NCBI RefSeq assembly: GCF_040359615.1
Contig: NZ_CP132942.1
Location: 1,736,001 to 1,800,000 of the forward strand
Reading direction: 5' to 3'
DNA: 64,000 bases
Origin: Tunturibacter psychrotolerans
GTDB lineage: Bacteria; Acidobacteriota; Terriglobia; Terriglobales; Acidobacteriaceae
Shown here: in pieces, positions 1 to 8,615 of the stretch
Numbering within the stretch: position 1 is the stretch's first letter
Layout of the letters: the number at the start of each line of letters is the position of its first letter
Program-made: the position numbers and the translations under genes
Notes under the pieces: generated by a model
Seen by the model: the letters and a program-made list of their open reading frames with translations, nothing else
Told to the model about the DNA's origin: nothing
Databases searched by the model: none

Positions 1-393
1 CGAAAGCTCCGCAATATAAACCGGCCCCAACACTGACGATCCACCAATCCCCAGACCACCCAGAAACCGGAAGAACAGAAAAGAAGTCCAGCTTCCTGCC
101 AAAGCGCAACCCAGTGCCGAGATCACATACAACACCGCCATCCATCGCAGCGCTTTTCGGCTGCCAATCTTCTGGCCCAGCGCACCGCTGCCCATCGCCC
201 CGATCACCGTCCCCCAAAGCGCAATCGAAACCGTAAACCCAAGGTTTGCAGGCGACAGTTGGTACTTGTCCGTCAAAGCATGGGTAATTCCCGCGATCAC
301 AGCCGTGTCGAAGCCAAACAACAAGCCGCCGAGCGCACCAGTCACAGCGCTCTTGGCCAAAAGAAGAACGGAACTCGATTTTGTGGTCGTCAT
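1..393 (-). CDS. Sugar-porter family MFS transporter, N-terminal part (gene continues beyond base 1)
   Basis: Reading the minus strand from the ATG at 393 gives 131 residues before the window ends. The N-terminus reads MTTTKSSSVLLLAKSAVTGA followed by GGLLFGFDTAVIAG, the glycine-rich first helix typical of the sugar-porter branch of the major facilitator superfamily. A second signature, RFLGGLGIGGSS followed by GPVYIAELS, matches the helix-4 region of that family. These proteins are 12-helix inner-membrane sugar/proton symporters of about 450-500 residues, so roughly the first quarter is visible. The substrate cannot be named. The next gene is over 600 bp away and points the other way. Confidence 0.9.
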   Translation of the reverse strand, partial: MTTTKSSSVLLLAKSAVTGALGGLLFGFDTAVIAGITHALTDKYQLSPANLGFTVSIALWGTVIGAMGSGALGQKIGSRKALRWMAVLYVISALGCALAGSWTSFLFFRFLGGLGIGGSSVLGPVYIAELS

Positions 394-1027
394 AGGGCAA
401 TGCCTATCCTAGCCTCTGAAACCCAAAAACGGCTAAGACCAACAGCCCCAAACTTTCATCGCCGAAAAATAATCGAAAAATCTTCACCAAATTTGGCGTA
501 TGAGTTATATCCAGTTCGCTACAATTTAAGTAGAGATCAAAACCCAGGGCTGCCGCGGCGAGAGCTGCAGCAGCCCTTCGTCTTTAACCTGTCCACAACG
601 GACCACAAACGCACCACGAAAGGACCACAAGCAACCACACATCCATACACGCGCCATTTTCGGCCTAAAATCTTCGACGGGAGGGACGAAGCCTCCCACC
701 CGTGACACAGCTTGAAGCCTACGGCGACCGTAACCTAAACAAAACAAGTATTTTGTGCGTAAGTTATTTAGATGCAATATTCTACCGACACTATGGCCCG
801 TCAAGCCGTTCTATTCATTGGACTTGCTTACAAAATACTCCTGAAGGGGGAGGGGGAGTGGTTCGCGGCGTACATGACGGTCCAAAAAATTGCCGCTCCC
901 GGCCATTCAGGTTGAAATGAAGCCGCTTTTCGATGAAAACATATAACGATATTGATTGAAATTCGCTCACATCCTGCTACCCTTATAAGTAATGGCGAAA
1001 TATCGCCTTATGAAAGTAGGACGCATC
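394..1027. other. Gene-poor intergenic stretch between the MFS gene and cspA
   Basis: The two genes diverge from this stretch of about 630 bp. Its open frames (for example 259-705 on the plus strand) have no recognisable protein character. It holds one copy of a 32-bp repeat (608-639, minus orientation) whose partner is near 20.97 kb, and a G-rich tract at 845-858. Just upstream of cspA there is a small 5-bp hairpin, GGCGA/TCGCC with an AATA loop, at 994-1007, probably in the cspA 5' UTR. Confidence 0.6.
608..639 (-). repeat. Dispersed 32-bp repeat, copy A
   Basis: Read on the minus strand, this stretch begins TGTGGT, continues GCTTGTGG and ends GTGGTGCGTT. It matches 20954-20985 on the plus strand at 28 of 32 positions (differences at repeat positions 7, 16, 17 and 22). 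Both copies sit in gene-poor intergenic DNA. I saw no terminal inverted repeats and no coding sense in it. Confidence 0.6.
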
Positions 1028-1231
1028 ATGGCAAACGGAACAGTTAAGTGGTTCAACGACGCAAAAGGTTTTGGCTTCATCACCCCGGAAGACGGTGGAG
1101 AGGATCTCTTCGCGCATTACTCTGCAATCAACTCCAGTGGCTTCAAGTCTCTCCAGGAAGGTCAACGCGTAACGTTTGACATCACTACTGGCCCCAAGGG
1201 CAAGCAGGCTGCGAACATCCAGCCCGCCTAA
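1028..1231 (+). CDS. cspA: Cold-shock protein, CspA family
   Basis: This encodes a 67-residue single-stranded nucleic-acid chaperone of the OB-fold cold-shock domain family. RNP1 is visible as KGFGFI (residues 13-18), preceded by the usual GTVKWFNDA, and an RNP2-like DLFAHYSAI follows. The length matches the family norm of 65-70. An upstream in-frame ATG at 992 would add 12 residues, but the ATG at 1028 has TAGGA about 7 nt upstream and gives the standard N-terminus MANGTVKWF. The 5' region carries a short hairpin at 994-1007. Many csp mRNAs have structured leaders, but regulation here is only an inference. Confidence 0.96.
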   Translation: MANGTVKWFNDAKGFGFITPEDGGEDLFAHYSAINSSGFKSLQEGQRVTFDITTGPKGKQAANIQPA

Positions 1232-1297
1232 TCCGACACATCTCCCGCGATAAGCTGCATCCCCGGATAGCGCAGCCTCGCGCCAACAAAACATGCA

Positions 1298-1341
1298 GAA
1301 GGGTTACAAGTAGACGCCTCGGCGCCGACTTGTGACCCTTC
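1298..1341 (+). terminator. Strong hairpin downstream of cspA
   Basis: GAAGGGTTACAAGT (1298-1311) pairs over all 14 positions, one of them G-U, with ACTTGTGACCCTTC (1328-1341) around a 16-nt GC-rich loop. It lies about 65 bp after the cspA stop. There is no clear U tract after it, so it may be a transcript-end stabiliser or non-canonical terminator. Confidence 0.5.
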
Positions 1342-1459
1342 GCACTTTGAGTACCACACCCGTCTCGCGTCAACGCGCCGCTATACAACTATCGAGTGAT
1401 TCAGTACCTACTTGGTAACTGCTAAGTTACCTCCACTGCGATCCAGCAGGAGGTTACTC

Positions 1460-2140
1460 ATGACTCCCCTCAAGCAAGCCTCCCTCCTATTCGTCCTGGT
1501 CCCAACTCTCACCTTTGCCGCAAGCGTTCCAAAAACCATCCTCCCCGACAACATAATCACCTGCCAACCGAACGCCAACTGCTTCGGCAAGAACCTCTAC
1601 GGCCGAAACTACAGAGTCATCAACACTCCCCGTTTCACCGTCATGGTCGCCATATCTCGCGAAGGCGTCTACACCCGCGCCGACGTCAGCATCGCCAACA
1701 ACACCGTCCTGCCCCAAAGCCTCACCCCCGAAGACTTCCGCATAGAGGTCCTTACTCCCAAGCCAAAGGTTCTCCTCTACATCCTTCCAAGCGACCTGAA
1801 GGATCTTCCCGCGACGCCAATCCCGGCCCCGCAACCTCAGACCTCCCCCACTCCCCCGATCGCGTCCTCGTTCCTCTCCCAACAATCTTCCATATCCTCC
1901 ACCTCTGATCCAGCGCAGACTCCCCAAGTTGCAGATGCCGACTCAGACGCAAAGAAGATGGCCTTACAGCAAGCTGCGGACAAGGCCGCAAGCGATCATC
2001 CTCTTCAAGCAACCTCCCTACCCCCCAACGAGGTAACCCGCGGTCGCGTTTACTTTGAGAGCGACAAGCACGCGAGACTTGTAAATATCGTGCTGCCTAT
2101 CGCCGGTCTAGTATTCGAGTTTCCTTACAGCATGAGATAG
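1460..2140 (+). CDS. Exported protein of unknown function
   Basis: The 226-residue product has no family I recognise. The ATG at 1460 was chosen because AGGAGG lies at 1448-1453. Translation from there gives a clean signal peptide (MTPLKQASLLFVLVPTLTFA, cleavage probably after FAASV). The mature protein has two early cysteines (ITCQPNANCFGKN), a folded-looking region with TVMVAISREGVYTRADVSI, and a central Pro/Ser/Thr/Gln-rich linker (about residues 125-175). It ends in a compact segment, GRVYFESDKHARLVNIVLPI. The shape suggests a periplasmic or outer-surface protein with two small beta domains joined by a linker. It stands alone between cspA and the KdsC-like gene. Confidence 0.75.
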   Translation: MTPLKQASLLFVLVPTLTFAASVPKTILPDNIITCQPNANCFGKNLYGRNYRVINTPRFTVMVAISREGVYTRADVSIANNTVLPQSLTPEDFRIEVLTPKPKVLLYILPSDLKDLPATPIPAPQPQTSPTPPIASSFLSQQSSISSTSDPAQTPQVADADSDAKKMALQQAADKAASDHPLQATSLPPNEVTRGRVYFESDKHARLVNIVLPIAGLVFEFPYSMR

Positions 2141-2244
2141 TCATAACCCGAGCGCCCCTCTTTGGGTCTCATGGAATGTCATCCCCCGGGTCATGTGGCT
2201 CTTGGTAGTGGTCGTCGGGCGAGCCGTCGGGCTATCATCGTCCC

Positions 2245-2826
2245 ATGACTGCTGAAGCCCGCGCAAAAAATATAAAGGTTCTCATCTTCGACGTAGATGG
2301 AGTCCTTACCGACGGTCAAATCTTTGTCATTCCAAACTCTCAAGGTCAAGGGATCGAAGCAAAAGGTTTCTCTGCACACGACGGACTCGGTATCTCCCTG
2401 GGGCGTCTCGGCGGCCTTCGCATCGGCATCATCACAAAACGCCAATCCCAAACCGTCGCCATTCGCGCCAATGATCTTAAGCTGGAGTTCATCTACCAGG
2501 GCCAATCTCACAAGATGATCGCCGTTAGAGAGATCCTCGAGAAGACCGGCTACACCCTTGACCAACTAGCCTATGTCGGCGACGACATCATTGACCTTCC
2601 AGTCCTACGCCAATGCGGGCTGGCCATCGCCACAGCCAATGCCCGGCACCAGGTCAAATCCGTCGCCCATTTCGTCACGCCGAACCCCGGCGGATTTGGG
2701 GGCGCCCGCGACGCCATCGACTTCATCCTCTCCGCCCAGGGAACGCTCGAAAAAGTAATTGAGCAATACCTCGACGAATCAAACGCTACTGCGGCCGCCT
2801 CTGATGTTGGCACAGGCAACATGTAG
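2245..2826 (+). CDS. kdsC: 3-deoxy-D-manno-octulosonate 8-phosphate phosphatase (KdsC-like HAD)
   Basis: The 193-residue protein has the KdsC form of haloacid dehalogenase motif I, DVDGVLTDG at residues 16-24, where the first Asp is the nucleophile. Motif II is in IITKRQSQ, and the Mg-binding motif is YVGDDIIDLPVL. KdsC dephosphorylates KDO-8-phosphate in lipopolysaccharide core synthesis. The length fits the tetrameric cap-less C0 subfamily (about 170-190), and the C-terminus is slightly extended. No other KDO or lipid A gene is adjacent. The helicase gene starts 50 bp downstream and may share a transcript. A related cap-less HAD with another sugar-phosphate substrate is possible. Confidence 0.88.
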   Translation: MTAEARAKNIKVLIFDVDGVLTDGQIFVIPNSQGQGIEAKGFSAHDGLGISLGRLGGLRIGIITKRQSQTVAIRANDLKLEFIYQGQSHKMIAVREILEKTGYTLDQLAYVGDDIIDLPVLRQCGLAIATANARHQVKSVAHFVTPNPGGFGGARDAIDFILSAQGTLEKVIEQYLDESNATAAASDVGTGNM

Positions 2827-2876
2827 ATAACAATGCGGCGAAGAAAGAACGAACAAAACCGAGATACAATCAGCAA

Positions 2877-5800
2877 ATGTCATGGGAAGTCCCTCAATCA
2901 CTCGCTTGGGCGCATCCCATCACTGCAGAGTGGTTTCTCTCCAAATTTGGCAGTTCCACCGAACCCCAGACCTACGGCTGGCCGAGTATCCTCGCGGGCC
3001 AGGCAACTCTTATCTCAGCACCTACTGGCTCAGGAAAAACCCTGGCAGCGTTTTTGGTCTGCATCGACCACCTCCTGCGACAATCTCTCTCAGGTCAACT
3101 CGTGCCCTGCACTCAAGTTGTCTACGTTAGCCCCCTCAAAGCCCTTTCCAACGACATTCAGAAAAATCTCGATGCACCACTAGCCGAGATCCAACAACTT
3201 GCAATCGAGCGTGGCTATCTCTGCCCTCAGATTCGCACAGGAGTCCGCACGGGTGACACCCTCCCGAAAGAGCGTGCCGCCATGCTCCGCAACCCACCTC
3301 ACATCCTCGTCACTACTCCCGAGTCCCTGTATATCCTTCTCACGGCTGGCAAGAGCAGGGAAAATCTACGCCGTGTCCGCACTGTCATTGTCGACGAGAT
3401 CCACGCTGTAGCAGACGATAAACGCGGTGCGCACCTCGCTCTCACCCTCGAGCGCCTAGACGCCCTCGTGACGGGCGAAAACCGCTTCAGCCCAGGTCAC
3501 TTCCTTACCGGTGTTGTTACTCCGCCGCAAAGAATCGGTCTCTCCGCCACGCAAAATCCCATTGAACTCGTTGCCAACTTCCTCACTGGCATCCACGAAG
3601 ACCGTAAGCCTGCGACTATCGTCCAAGTCGGCCAGCGTCGCGAGTTCGACATTGCCATCGAAGTCCCAAGCGACGAGCTCAACTCGGTCACCAGCAGCAA
3701 TATGTGGGCCGAGATCTTCGATAAGCTTGCCGCTCACGCTCAGAATCACCGCTCAACCCTGGTCTTCGTCAACACTCGCCGCCTCGTCGAAAAGATCGCC
3801 TTCGAACTCGCCGCGCGCCTTGGTCCCGAGCACGTAGCCGCACATCACGGCTCGCTCTCGCGCACCCTACGCCTCGATGCCGAGCAGCGCCTCAAGAATG
3901 GCGAGATTCAAATTCTCATCGCCACTGCATCCCTCGAACTCGGCATCGACATCGGTGACATCGACCTTGTCTGCCAGATCAGCACCACACGGGCGGTAGC
4001 CGTGGCCATGCAGCGAGTCGGCCGTGCCGGTCATTGGCGCGGAGCTATCCCGAAGGGCCGCTTCTTCGCCACCACCCGCGATGATCTACTCGAACAAGCC
4101 GCCCTCGTCAGAAAGATGCGCGCCGGAGAACTCGATAAGTTACAAATTCCTACTCAGCCAGCCGACGTTCTCATGCAGCAGATAGTAGCAGCCTGTGGCG
4201 CCGAGTCCTGGGAAGAGGACGCACTCTACAACATCTTCCGCCGCGCCTATTCCTACCGGAATCTCACCCGCGAAGCCTTCGATGATCTCCTTACCCTTCT
4301 TGCCGAAGGCATCGAATCAAGTCGCGGCCGCTACGGGGCGTATCTCCTTCGTGATGGAGTCCAGCACCATCTCCATCCCCGCCGTGGCGCCCGTATGATC
4401 GCAATCTCTAACGGTGGCGCAATTCCCGACACCGCTCTCTATAGCGTCATTCTCCAGCCCGAAGGCGTACAGATCGCGACTCTCGACGAACACTTCGCCG
4501 TCGACTCCAGTCCAGGCGACGTCATCCTCCTCGGCACTTCCAGCTGGCGGATTCAGCGCGTCGAAGCCACCGGCCGCGTCCTCGTGGAAGACGCCCATGG
4601 CGCCCCTCCTAGCTTGCCCTTCTGGGAAGGCGAAGCCCCCCAGCGCACTCCTATCCTCTCTGACGGCGTCGGTGAGCTCCGCGAACAGATTTCCGCGCTC
4701 ACTCCCAACGTCATCCCCGGTTATATCTCTCCCACACAACCCGAAGTCGCCGCTGCCACTGCGTGGCTCATGCAGGAGTGCGGCGTCTGCGCCAGCGGAG
4801 CCCAACAGCTCATCGCGTACATCGTCACCGGTCGTGCTGCTCTTGGTGCCGTACCCTCCAAAACCACCATCATCGCCGAGCGCTTCTTCGATGATGGTGG
4901 GGGCATGCAGCTCATTCTTCATGCTCCTTTTGGCGGTCGTATCAATAAAGCCTGGGGTCTCGCATTACGCAAACGCTTCTGCCGCGGCTTCAACTTTGAG
5001 CTGCAGGCCGCTGCCACCGACAACGGAATCAACATCTCCCTCGCCGAGCAGCACAGCTTCCCCCTTGCCGACGTCTTCCAGTTCCTTACCGAACACACCG
5101 CAAAAGAGCTGTTGGAACAAGCGTCCATAGCCTCACCGATCTTCAAAAACCGTTGGCGTTGGGCTGCGGGTCGTAGTCTGCAACTCCTCCGCTTTTCAAA
5201 AGGCAAACGAATAGCCCCACAGATTCAGCGCACCCGCTCTGAAGATCTCATGGCCTCTGTCTTCCCTCAGGCTGCTGCCTGCTTCGAGACGATTGTCGGC
5301 GACATCCAAATTCCGAATCACCCACTGGTCAACGAGGTCATGCAGGACGTCCTTCAGGAGGCGATGGATCTTGAAGGGCTCATTGATCTTCTTCGCGGGA
5401 TAAAAGAAGGCTCCATCCGTTGCCTGGCGGTTGATACCCCAACTCCCTCACCGTTTGCCCATGAACTTCTCAACGCGAATCCCTATGCTTACCTAGACGA
5501 AGCCGGTCTCGAAGAACGTCGAGCTCGGGCCACCTCACTTGGCCGAAACCACCCGGACCAACCCGGCAAAGTAGATACTGTCGCTATTGCCGCCATCCGC
5601 AAAGAGATATGGCCCGATCTCCGCGACGAACATGAGCTCCATGACCTTCTGCACTCTCTGATAATCCTCCCGTTGCACGTATACGAATCGACCGAAGTCC
5701 CCCACTGGCAGCTCTTCTACGATCGCCTTGCTCGGACAGGTCGCGCGCAGATGATCGACTGCGCCGGAAGTCAAGTCTGGGTCGCTACCGAGCGACTCCC

Positions 5801-7310
5801 CTGGGCAGCCGCGTTGTGGCGAACAGTAGTCGATGATGGGCCAAAATCAGTTACAAAAGAAGAATCCTTGCTAAAGGTAGTACAGGGATGGTTGCAGATT
5901 ACGGGACCCACGACCTCTAACTCTCTTGCCCGCACTATAAACCTCGAACCTGCCGGTATCTTCCAAGCCTTCCTCACGATGGAGACGCAAGGTCTTCTCA
6001 TACGCGGAACGTTTGAGTATTCCGCCTTGGCGGAGTCGACGGCAGGAGTTGCAGACCACGATATTGAGTGGTGCGAACGCCGCGTTCTCCAACGCATTCA
6101 CCGACGAACCGTTGCCGCTCTCCGCAAGCAGATCGAGCCAGTCACTCCGGCAGTCTATATGCGCTGGCTCCTCACTTGGCAACATCTAGCCCCTCAAACT
6201 CAACTCACCGGCGAAGAGGGTGTCTTCGAAGCTCTCCGGCAACTTGAGGGATTTGAAGCTCCTGCTATCGAGTGGGAGCGTACCCTTCTTCCCTCCCGCG
6301 TAGCCAATTACGACCCCCGCTGGCTAGACTCGCTGTGTCTTTCGGGAGCCGTGGGCTGGGGCCGGATTTCGCCTCATCCAGCTTGGTCTATAGGTGACGG
6401 CGCCTCTCCGCGACGAGTTATACCTACCAGTGCTGCGCCCATCACGTTCTACATCCGCGAGACTGCCGACTGGCTCCCTTACGCTCTAGCTCATCAGGGT
6501 GTTGAAGAAGACAAGCTAGCCGTTGCGCTTAGTCCTGCAGCTCTACAACTCCGAACACTCCTCCAGCAACGCGGTGCCTGCTTTGCCAACGACATTCAGC
6601 GCATTGCCAACCTCACTCGGCAACAAACTCAGCAAGCTTTATGGGAGCTCGCCACGGCAGGCATCGTAGCCGCTGACGGCTTCGACCAACTTCGGGCCTG
6701 CATTGATCCCCGCCGCAAATCCATTACAACTGAAGCCCCCGGCAAACGTACCGCACGCAGCTCGGTTGGTAGATGGTCATTGCTTCGCGAGGGAATCCAG
6801 ACCGCCCAGACGGCAATCGAGATGGCCCGCCATACCGAAACCGCGCTTGAGTCCTTCGCCCGCCAACTGCTCAACCGTTATGGCGTTCTTTTCCGCGACC
6901 TTCTTCTCGCTGAATCCAACGCTCCCAAGTGGCGCGATCTGCTCAATATGCTCCGACGCCTCGAGGCCCGTGGCGAGGTCAGAGGCGGTCGATTCGTCTC
7001 TGGCTTCGGCGGCGAGCAATATGCCCTTTCCGAGGCCGTCGAATCCCTCCGCGCTGCACGCACGCGCGAATGCAGCGCAATTATTGCCGTTGCCGCGGCC
7101 GACCCTATGAACCTAGTCGGTATCGTCGTGCCAGGCGATCGTGTCCCCGCTGTTCCGGGCAGACAGCTTCTCTATTGCAACGGCAAAGTGCACGCAGAGA
7201 AGCGCGATCGGGAAATCGACGGCCTTTCCAGCGACGGCCTAGCCAATTCGCCGTCAGGTCTATCTCATCTCCCCTTCACGTTAGCTGGACGAGTACCGGC
7301 CCAGCCATGA
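2877..7310 (+). CDS. lhr: Lhr-type DEAD/DEAH-box ATP-dependent helicase
   Basis: This is a very large (1477-residue) superfamily 2 helicase. The Walker A motif APTGSGKT is at residues 48-55, the Walker B/DEIH motif is in VDEIHAVADDKRGAHLALTL near 172, and motif VI with the Lhr-typical GRAGHWRG is near 380. Lhr helicases unwind nucleic acid in repair or RNA metabolism. The long C-terminal part, after about residue 850, matches the size of full-length Lhr (about 1400-1540) rather than Lhr-Core (about 850-900). Codon choice favours C-ending codons, unlike most plus-strand genes after 8.6 kb. The stop codon directly abuts the stop codon of the convergent NIF3-like gene, with no base between. Confidence 0.93.
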   Translation: MSWEVPQSLAWAHPITAEWFLSKFGSSTEPQTYGWPSILAGQATLISAPTGSGKTLAAFLVCIDHLLRQSLSGQLVPCTQVVYVSPLKALSNDIQKNLDAPLAEIQQLAIERGYLCPQIRTGVRTGDTLPKERAAMLRNPPHILVTTPESLYILLTAGKSRENLRRVRTVIVDEIHAVADDKRGAHLALTLERLDALVTGENRFSPGHFLTGVVTPPQRIGLSATQNPIELVANFLTGIHEDRKPATIVQVGQRREFDIAIEVPSDELNSVTSSNMWAEIFDKLAAHAQNHRSTLVFVNTRRLVEKIAFELAARLGPEHVAAHHGSLSRTLRLDAEQRLKNGEIQILIATASLELGIDIGDIDLVCQISTTRAVAVAMQRVGRAGHWRGAIPKGRFFATTRDDLLEQAALVRKMRAGELDKLQIPTQPADVLMQQIVAACGAESWEEDALYNIFRRAYSYRNLTREAFDDLLTLLAEGIESSRGRYGAYLLRDGVQHHLHPRRGARMIAISNGGAIPDTALYSVILQPEGVQIATLDEHFAVDSSPGDVILLGTSSWRIQRVEATGRVLVEDAHGAPPSLPFWEGEAPQRTPILSDGVGELREQISALTPNVIPGYISPTQPEVAAATAWLMQECGVCASGAQQLIAYIVTGRAALGAVPSKTTIIAERFFDDGGGMQLILHAPFGGRINKAWGLALRKRFCRGFNFELQAAATDNGINISLAEQHSFPLADVFQFLTEHTAKELLEQASIASPIFKNRWRWAAGRSLQLLRFSKGKRIAPQIQRTRSEDLMASVFPQAAACFETIVGDIQIPNHPLVNEVMQDVLQEAMDLEGLIDLLRGIKEGSIRCLAVDTPTPSPFAHELLNANPYAYLDEAGLEERRARATSLGRNHPDQPGKVDTVAIAAIRKEIWPDLRDEHELHDLLHSLIILPLHVYESTEVPHWQLFYDRLARTGRAQMIDCAGSQVWVATERLPWAAALWRTVVDDGPKSVTKEESLLKVVQGWLQITGPTTSNSLARTINLEPAGIFQAFLTMETQGLLIRGTFEYSALAESTAGVADHDIEWCERRVLQRIHRRTVAALRKQIEPVTPAVYMRWLLTWQHLAPQTQLTGEEGVFEALRQLEGFEAPAIEWERTLLPSRVANYDPRWLDSLCLSGAVGWGRISPHPAWSIGDGASPRRVIPTSAAPITFYIRETADWLPYALAHQGVEEDKLAVALSPAALQLRTLLQQRGACFANDIQRIANLTRQQTQQALWELATAGIVAADGFDQLRACIDPRRKSITTEAPGKRTARSSVGRWSLLREGIQTAQTAIEMARHTETALESFARQLLNRYGVLFRDLLLAESNAPKWRDLLNMLRRLEARGEVRGGRFVSGFGGEQYALSEAVESLRAARTRECSAIIAVAAADPMNLVGIVVPGDRVPAVPGRQLLYCNGKVHAEKRDREIDGLSSDGLANSPSGLSHLPFTLAGRVPAQP

Positions 7311-8198
7311 TCATTGCGGAGAATTCGAGACGGGGCCATGCTCTGGATTCCATAGCGGCTGTCCTGCCACAATATGGTCGACGCGTATCCCAGGAAACAA
7401 CTCCCGCAAATCTTTGGCGCAGCGCTCCATTCCAGGCTCCTCTGACACTTCGTGCCCCAGCAGAATCAGCGCCTTAGGCCTACTCTGCGCTACTGCATCC
7501 CGAACGTACTCGACCGTCTCCCATTCGCTTGCCTCACCGGCGATCAACACTTCGACCGCGGGCTGACGCAGAGCGAAAACCTGCTTCTCTAATCCGGAGG
7601 ATCCCGGAAGGAATGCCACATGGGATATAGAAAGATTAGGATCCCCTTCGACTCGTAGTGTTTGAATGTGAAGTTTAGACTGCAGCGATCTGGACAACTC
7701 CGCCAGTGTCACCTGAGGAATCGTTACAAAATATTGCCCGCGAGGCCCAGGCGGATGCGGATACTTATCCCAGCCAAGCTCCTCGTACATTCCCCTTAAG
7801 ATGTGGTCGGTTGTATCAGCATGAATCTCATCATGGAGCCGAAACACCACCAGATGGTGTTGTTCAATGAACGCCAGCTTCTCTTTGTATACAGGATCAT
7901 TGGTAAAGAACTTCGTGTCATCGATGTGGTTATAGAAGGTGGGCTCATGCGTGATGATCAAATTATCCCCACGGCGGACCGCCTCCTGTAAAACCTCCAT
8001 CGTGTCGAGGAAGGTTGTGGCGATGCCGGTGACGAGTGTATTAGGATCGCCCGCCTTAATGGTATCCACTGTGTTGGGCGGGGGCATTGCGGCGTAACTG
8101 TGCTGGATGAGGCTAATCGCCTCACCCGCGCGAAGTGTTTGCGCGCGCGATGATATTGAAAGAAGTATCAACAACGTTAGAAGGATTCGCATCGGCAT
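7311..8198 (-). CDS. NIF3-like (YqfO/YbgI family) protein with signal peptide
   Basis: The 295-residue product belongs to the NIF3/GTP cyclohydrolase I type 2-like family, which binds a dinuclear metal centre. Visible blocks are DNLIITHEPTFYNH with its metal-ligand-type His, RLHDEIHADTTDH, and a C-terminal ILLGHEVSEEPGM. The ATG at 8198 was chosen. It begins MPMRILLTLLILLSISSRAQ, a convincing signal peptide, whereas the longer frame needs a TTG start. Family members are normally cytosolic, so predicted export is unusual. Biochemical function is unsettled for the family. Its stop codon touches the lhr stop. Confidence 0.82.
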   Translation of the reverse strand: MPMRILLTLLILLSISSRAQTLRAGEAISLIQHSYAAMPPPNTVDTIKAGDPNTLVTGIATTFLDTMEVLQEAVRRGDNLIITHEPTFYNHIDDTKFFTNDPVYKEKLAFIEQHHLVVFRLHDEIHADTTDHILRGMYEELGWDKYPHPPGPRGQYFVTIPQVTLAELSRSLQSKLHIQTLRVEGDPNLSISHVAFLPGSSGLEKQVFALRQPAVEVLIAGEASEWETVEYVRDAVAQSRPKALILLGHEVSEEPGMERCAKDLRELFPGIRVDHIVAGQPLWNPEHGPVSNSPQ

Positions 8199-8346
8199 TA
8201 TCGTGGGGAGCAACTGAGATCGCTCGACAATTCTATCGCCGAGCAATTGGCTTTGCGTCGTCGAATATGATGGCAATCAGATTTCGGGACGACAAGGTTT
8301 GGCAATGGTTTTGATCCACGAGAAAGATGATTGCATGGCGGACCGA

Positions 8347-8514
8347 CTAGGTTTGACGGCGATAGAAGAGGCCTGCCGTGAAGAAGACAATGGCGACCAT
8401 GAGGGAGAGGCGGGCATGGAGGATGTTATGCAAACGCAAGCTGAGGAGGCCATCCGCAAGCCACGCGGCGAAGCCCAGAAACCATATCCACGCTGTCTTT
8501 CGGAACATCCGCAT
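8347..8514 (-). CDS. Small two-helix membrane protein (55 residues)
   Basis: A short frame reads MRMFRKTAWIWFLGFAAWLA, then a short polar stretch containing RLHNILHARL, then LMVAIVFFTAGLFYRRQT and a TAG stop. Two hydrophobic stretches of membrane-spanning length are separated by a basic loop and capped by a basic tail. This regular pattern is unlikely by chance. The ATG at 8514 has GGAG 9 nt upstream, and an in-frame stop lies immediately before it. An internal ATG at 8508 is the alternative. Its function is unknown. It lies between the NIF3-like gene and ndk, in the same direction as the former. Confidence 0.55.
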   Translation of the reverse strand: MRMFRKTAWIWFLGFAAWLADGLLSLRLHNILHARLSLMVAIVFFTAGLFYRRQT

Positions 8515-8615
8515 TCATCCATGCTCCAGTGAGAAGTTTCAGCCAAGCTTGAACATGCGCGGTTCGCTGGCCTTGTTCTACACTAAGTAATAGAGACTCA
8601 CCTAGGAGAAATACG

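Noticed and set aside
259..705. 148-codon plus-strand frame overlapping the MFS start
   Set aside because: It overlaps the start of the real MFS gene antisense, its composition is random, and it runs through the dispersed repeat.
8277..8546. Minus-strand 89-codon and plus-strand 77-codon frames near 8.4 kb
   Set aside because: Both have a low-complexity Ser/Glu-rich composition expected of shadows. The third frame there gives the convincing small membrane protein instead.
7000..8600. Replication origin at the skew change
   Set aside because: No DnaA-box cluster, AT-rich unwinding tract or dnaA/dnaN/gidA genes are visible. An inversion boundary fits better.
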